Of a stretch of DNA of 8,612 nt, positions 6,287-8,612 are shown in pieces. Location of the stretch: contig JAOZLM010000089.1 of assembly GCA_029934815.1 (NCBI GenBank), forward strand, positions 1-8,612, written 5' to 3'. Position 1 is the stretch's first letter. Each line of letters opens with the position of its first letter. Origin of the DNA: Desulfocapsa sp. GTDB taxonomy: Bacteria > Desulfobacterota > Desulfobulbia > Desulfobulbales > Desulfocapsaceae. The notes beneath the pieces are model-generated. The model was not told the origin of the DNA, searched no databases, and saw nothing but the letters and a program-made list of their open reading frames with translations. The position numbers and the translations under genes were made by a program.

Positions 6287-7912
6287 ATGTCGAAATTATC
6301 GTTACAAGCATTAGCTGGATATAAAGCATTTCCAGGGCCGGTTCTCACGGTCATCATGGATGGTGTCGGAATAGGGCCAAAAGATGAAAGTGATGGCGTG
6401 GCAATGGCCTATACACCAGTACTTGATGAATTATTAGAGGGAACTTCAGTATGCACATTGAAAGCCCATGGGCTTGCTGTTGGTCTTCCGACAGATGATG
6501 ATATGGGGAATTCCGAAGTTGGGCATAACGCCCTTGGAGCGGGCAGGATATTTTCGCAGGGCGCAAAACTTGTAAATGAAGCCATACAAACCGGCAGTAT
6601 CTTTCAGGGTGCATCGTGGCTGGCAATAAAACAGCAGGTGGCAAAAGGTGGAACACTTCATTTTATAGGTCTTGTCTCTGATGGAAATGTGCATAGTCAT
6701 GTCGGGCAGTTAACTCGTATGCTGGATCAATGCAGTGAAGAAGGCTTTGCAAAAATTCGTGTACACGGACTGCTTGATGGACGTGATGTAGCACCCAAAA
6801 GCGGGTTGGAATATTTCCGCCCCCTCGAAGAGAAACTCGCAGCACTGTCAGAAGATGGCAAAGATTATTGTGTCGCATCCGGTGGTGGGCGAATGATTGT
6901 TACCATGGATCGGTACGGAGCCGACTGGAGGATTGTTGAAAAAGGCTGGCAGGCACATGTCTTAGGTGTCGGGCGTAAGTTCTCTTCGGCATGTGAAGCC
7001 ATACAAAGCTATTACGACGAAGATCCTGAATGCACAGATCAGTATATGGACAGTTTCGTGATTGAACGTGATGGGAAAGCAGTGGGAACAATAGAGGACG
7101 GTGATGCTGTCATTCTTTTTAATTTCAGAGGAGATCGCGCCATTGAGATTTCCCGTGCATTTGACGACGATGAATTCACAGCTTTTGATCGGGTGCGAAG
7201 ACCTGATGTGTTTTACGCAGGGCTGATGCAATACGATGGGGATGCAAAAATTCCAGCACATTATCTTGTGGAACCTCCTGCCATTGACAAGACCATGGGA
7301 GAATATCTCTGTGCAGAAGGGGTGACCACTTATGCAATTTCTGAAACACAGAAATTCGGTCACGTAACCTATTTTTGGAATGGGAATAAGTCAGGCTATC
7401 TGGATGAAAAGCTGGAGAAATATGTTGAGATCGAATCGGATAAAATAACCTTTGATTTGCGCCCCTGGATGAAGGCCGCTGAGATAACAGATGCGTTGAT
7501 TGCTGCAATTTTAAGCGGAAAGTACAAAAATATCCGGGTCAATTTTGCCAATGGGGATATGGTTGGACACACTGGTGTACCGATTTCTGTAAGGATTGCA
7601 GTGGAAACAGTGGATCTTATGCTGCGTCGTTTGCTACCGGTGCTGAAAAAAACACAGGGGATCGCCGTAATTACAGCAGATCACGGGAATGCAGACTGTA
7701 TGTGGACTGAAAAAAACGGAAAACGTACGGCCATGGTGGCACATACTAAAAATCCGGTGCCGTTTATTGTGAAAGATTTCAGTGAAAACAATACATTTGT
7801 TTTGCAGAATGTGGAAGACGCCGGGCTTGCCAATGTAGCGGCCACTGTTTTGAATCTTCTTGGTTTTGAAGCACCGGCTGATTTCGAACCATCGTTGCTT
7901 TCACTCCTCTAA
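6287..7912 (+). CDS. gpmI: 2,3-bisphosphoglycerate-independent phosphoglycerate mutase, long type
   Basis: An alkaline-phosphatase-superfamily enzyme of 541 residues that interconverts 3- and 2-phosphoglycerate in glycolysis and gluconeogenesis, using two Mn ions. Active-site residues are visible: D25 in MDGVG, nucleophile S76 in MGNSEVGH, H136, DGRD (164-167), SGGGRM (198-203), D424 and H428 in NGDMVGH, D465 and H466 in TADHGN, and H486 in VAHTKNP. It is about 30 residues longer than the common bacterial form of around 510. Blocks such as AHGLAVGLPTDDDMGNSE, TYFWNGNKSGY (361-371) and EKLEKYVEI are, from memory, those of the plant-type clade. GAGGAC precedes the start at good spacing. It follows aroK by 50 bp and probably ends the cluster, although no strong terminator follows it. 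Confidence 0.96.
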   Translation: MSKLSLQALAGYKAFPGPVLTVIMDGVGIGPKDESDGVAMAYTPVLDELLEGTSVCTLKAHGLAVGLPTDDDMGNSEVGHNALGAGRIFSQGAKLVNEAIQTGSIFQGASWLAIKQQVAKGGTLHFIGLVSDGNVHSHVGQLTRMLDQCSEEGFAKIRVHGLLDGRDVAPKSGLEYFRPLEEKLAALSEDGKDYCVASGGGRMIVTMDRYGADWRIVEKGWQAHVLGVGRKFSSACEAIQSYYDEDPECTDQYMDSFVIERDGKAVGTIEDGDAVILFNFRGDRAIEISRAFDDDEFTAFDRVRRPDVFYAGLMQYDGDAKIPAHYLVEPPAIDKTMGEYLCAEGVTTYAISETQKFGHVTYFWNGNKSGYLDEKLEKYVEIESDKITFDLRPWMKAAEITDALIAAILSGKYKNIRVNFANGDMVGHTGVPISVRIAVETVDLMLRRLLPVLKKTQGIAVITADHGNADCMWTEKNGKRTAMVAHTKNPVPFIVKDFSENNTFVLQNVEDAGLANVAATVLNLLGFEAPADFEPSLLSLL

Positions 7913-8066
7913 GGGGATTACAGAAAAAAATAAATAAAAAAACACACCCGGTAATAAACCGCTGTAAGCATTGAAATAAAAGGGTCTGCGTATGCGTATT
8001 TTTTTCTTGACACAAAAAAAACCCATTTGAGGGAGAATTTCTCTGGTGTTTTGTTGTTTCTTTCTG

Positions 8067-8087
8067 TATTATGAGAAAACGTATAAA
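8067..8087 (+). promoter_or_regulatory. Candidate -10 elements for the cold-shock gene
   Basis: Two -10-like hexamers lie about 135-155 bases before the cold-shock ATG: TATTAT (8067-8072), preceded by TG, and TATAAA (8082-8087). Neither has a convincing -35 at 16-18 bp. If TATTAT is used, transcription would start near 8079 and give a leader of about 140 bases, typical of cspA-type genes. GTACAG at 8090-8095 resembles the core of the E. coli cold box and would then lie at the 5' end of the RNA. This is inferred from pattern only. Confidence 0.35.
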
Positions 8088-8200
8088 TTGTACAGGGCGA
8101 CAAGTAAGCAACTCGATATGGTATTGAGTTATTTCTTGCGGTTGTTTTGCAAGGGATGTTGCTCGGGTACAATAAAAAAGCATGATCACGCAGTTGATCA
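8088..8200 (+). promoter_or_regulatory. Structured 5' leader of the cold-shock gene (possible thermosensor)
   Basis: Before the cold-shock ATG the plus strand can fold into a nested structure. An outer stem TTGTAC/GTACAA (8088-8093 with 8167-8172) and a second stem AGCAAC/GTTGCT (8107-8112 with 8158-8163) enclose hairpin AACTCGAT/ATTGAGTT (8110-8117 with 8123-8130, one G-U pair) and hairpin CTTGC/GCAAG (8135-8139 with 8149-8153). The AGCAAC stem and the first hairpin share bases 8110-8112, so they compete. A separate hairpin, TGATCA/TGATCA (8183-8188 with 8195-8200), sits 20 bases before the start codon. The ribosome site AAGGACAAGGG (8206-8216) is left unpaired in this model. E. coli cspA leaders switch fold with temperature; a similar role here is inference. 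Confidence 0.45.
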
Positions 8201-8220
8201 GTACTAAGGACAAGGGTATT

Positions 8221-8421
8221 ATGTTAGAAGGCACAGTAAAATGGTTTAACGAGGCTAAAGGTTTTGGTTTTTTAGAGCAAGAAGGTGGAAAAGATGTATT
8301 TGTTCACTATTCTGCAATCAACAGTGACGGATTCAAAACCCTGAACGAAGGTGATCGAGTTGAATTCGAAATCACCGAAGGTCCTAAAGGTCCTGCTGCG
8401 GCAAATGTATGCAAAATATGA
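8221..8421 (+). CDS. CspA-family cold-shock protein
   Basis: A 66-residue single cold-shock domain that binds single-stranded RNA or DNA and typically melts RNA structure. RNP1 is KGFGFL (13-18) and RNP2 is VFVHY (26-30). Aromatic residues W8, F15, F17, F26, F28 and Y30 form the nucleic-acid face. It begins MLEGTVKWFN, as this family usually does (MxxGTVKWFN). The ATG at 8221 is chosen over an in-frame ATG at 8182 because AAGGACAAGGG lies just upstream and the extra 13 residues do not fit the family. It is a single-gene unit with a long leader and its own terminator. Whether it is cold-induced or constitutive cannot be told from the protein. Confidence 0.96.
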   Translation: MLEGTVKWFNEAKGFGFLEQEGGKDVFVHYSAINSDGFKTLNEGDRVEFEITEGPKGPAAANVCKI

Positions 8422-8454
8422 TCTGAAACAAATTAATTTTTGTTAAAGTTCTCG

Positions 8455-8497
8455 AAAGGGGGCTAAGTCGTTTATAACGATTTAGCCCCCTTTTTTT
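8455..8497 (+). terminator. Strong Rho-independent terminator after the cold-shock gene
   Basis: A 14-bp stem, 8458-8471 paired with 8477-8490 and with one G-U pair, has five G-C pairs at its base, a five-base TTATA loop, and is followed at once by seven T residues (8491-8497). The A-run before it (8455-8457) could extend pairing with the T-tract, so it may also work for transcripts coming from the right. It begins 33 bases after the cold-shock stop. Confidence 0.95.
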
Positions 8498-8574
8498 GTG
8501 TTTACTCTGTCTTTACGGTATGCTGTAAGAAGATAGTACAGAACCGGGTGTTTATTAGAAATTGGAGCCAAAGC

Positions 8575-8612
8575 ATGGATGAACTGTCCAAATCACAACG
8601 TGCGCGTCTTGC
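8575..8612 (+). CDS. Start of an unidentified gene, cut by the window end
   Basis: An ATG at 8575 preceded by TTGGAG (GGAG about 9 bases upstream) opens a frame of 12 complete codons, MDELSKSQRARL, running off the right edge. It is polar and charged, so it is probably not a signal peptide. It is too short to assign to a family. It lies downstream of a strong terminator, so it should have its own promoter; TATGCT at 8519-8524 is a weak -10 candidate. The good ribosome site makes a real gene likely. Confidence 0.6.
   Translation, partial: MDELSKSQRARL

Larger units (their letters stand above)
7913..8220. other. 308-bp intergenic region: gpmI tail and cold-shock leader
   Basis: This gap has no supported gene. 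Its left part (7913-8040) is A/T-rich with many A- and T-tracts, and the only hairpin I see near the gpmI stop is the weak CGGT/ACCG pair around 7950-7963, which has no T-tract after it. TTGACA occurs at 8007-8012 but no matching -10 follows at normal spacing. The right part holds the candidate promoter and structured leader described separately. The minus-strand open frames through it are low-complexity (KKN- and F-rich) and look like chance. Confidence 0.6.

Noticed and set aside
7945..7965. Possible gpmI terminator
   Set aside because: Only four base pairs and no T-tract follow; too weak to call.
8007..8012. Perfect TTGACA as a -35 box
   Set aside because: No -10-like hexamer occurs 16-18 bp downstream; it sits in an A/T-rich stretch where such matches arise easily.
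8182..8220. N-terminal 13-residue extension of the cold-shock protein from the ATG at 8182
   Set aside because: A strong ribosome site lies just before the ATG at 8221 and the family starts with MxxGTVKWFN there.
7779..8234. Minus-strand open frames over the gpmI end and the intergenic region (151 and 84 codons)
   Set aside because: They run antisense to the gpmI 3' end or to low-complexity sequence, with no recognisable domain and no good ribosome site.

Overview
The window is ordinary, densely packed bacterial chromosome with moderate to low GC and short gaps between genes. The mix of genes suggests an anaerobic Desulfobacterota (deltaproteobacterial, Desulfobulbales-like) genome: a PpsR-type regulator, a YkgJ-type cysteine-cluster protein, a long 'plant-type' iPGM, a DUF3524 glycosyltransferase, and an intergenic repeat carrying TCGTAAAAA-type arms. 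That assignment is inferred from protein resemblance recalled from memory; there is no rRNA or other marker to prove it. I see no mobile-element genes, phage genes, CRISPR array, tRNA or rRNA.

Layout. Bases 1-205 have no gene and hold a nested inverted-repeat element (about 20-195). Bases 206-4066 carry six minus-strand genes, read right to left: ppsR, a 75-residue two-helix membrane protein, ychJ, a probable exported alpha/beta hydrolase, a family-3 solute-binding lipoprotein, and a dCMP deaminase. Spacings are 15 bp, a 4-bp overlap, 60 bp, a 1-bp overlap and 8 bp, so the first three and the last three form tight units that may share one transcript. Bases 4067-4169 form a divergent promoter region with a small inverted repeat. 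Bases 4170-7912 carry four plus-strand genes: a YkgJ-like protein, a tRNA-queuosine mannosyltransferase-like enzyme, a shikimate kinase and a phosphoglycerate mutase (gpmI). Bases 7913-8220 are a 308-bp intergenic region with a structured leader for a CspA-type cold-shock gene (8221-8421), which ends at a strong intrinsic terminator. The first 12 codons of another gene begin at 8575.

How the genes fit together. Several act near phosphoenolpyruvate. PpsR controls PEP synthase, GpmI interconverts 3-phosphoglycerate and 2-phosphoglycerate, and AroK makes shikimate-3-phosphate, which is joined with PEP in the next step. This link is suggestive, not proven. The other genes are housekeeping or of unknown role.

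The most interesting signals are four: a bacterial relative of the vertebrate queuosine mannosyltransferase (GTDC1/QTMAN) four bases downstream of a nine-cysteine YkgJ-like protein; a shikimate kinase whose Walker A loop lacks the usual Ser/Thr; a multi-hairpin cold-shock leader with alternative pairings; and the nested palindromic repeat at the left edge. I found no clear-cut new defence or mobile system.
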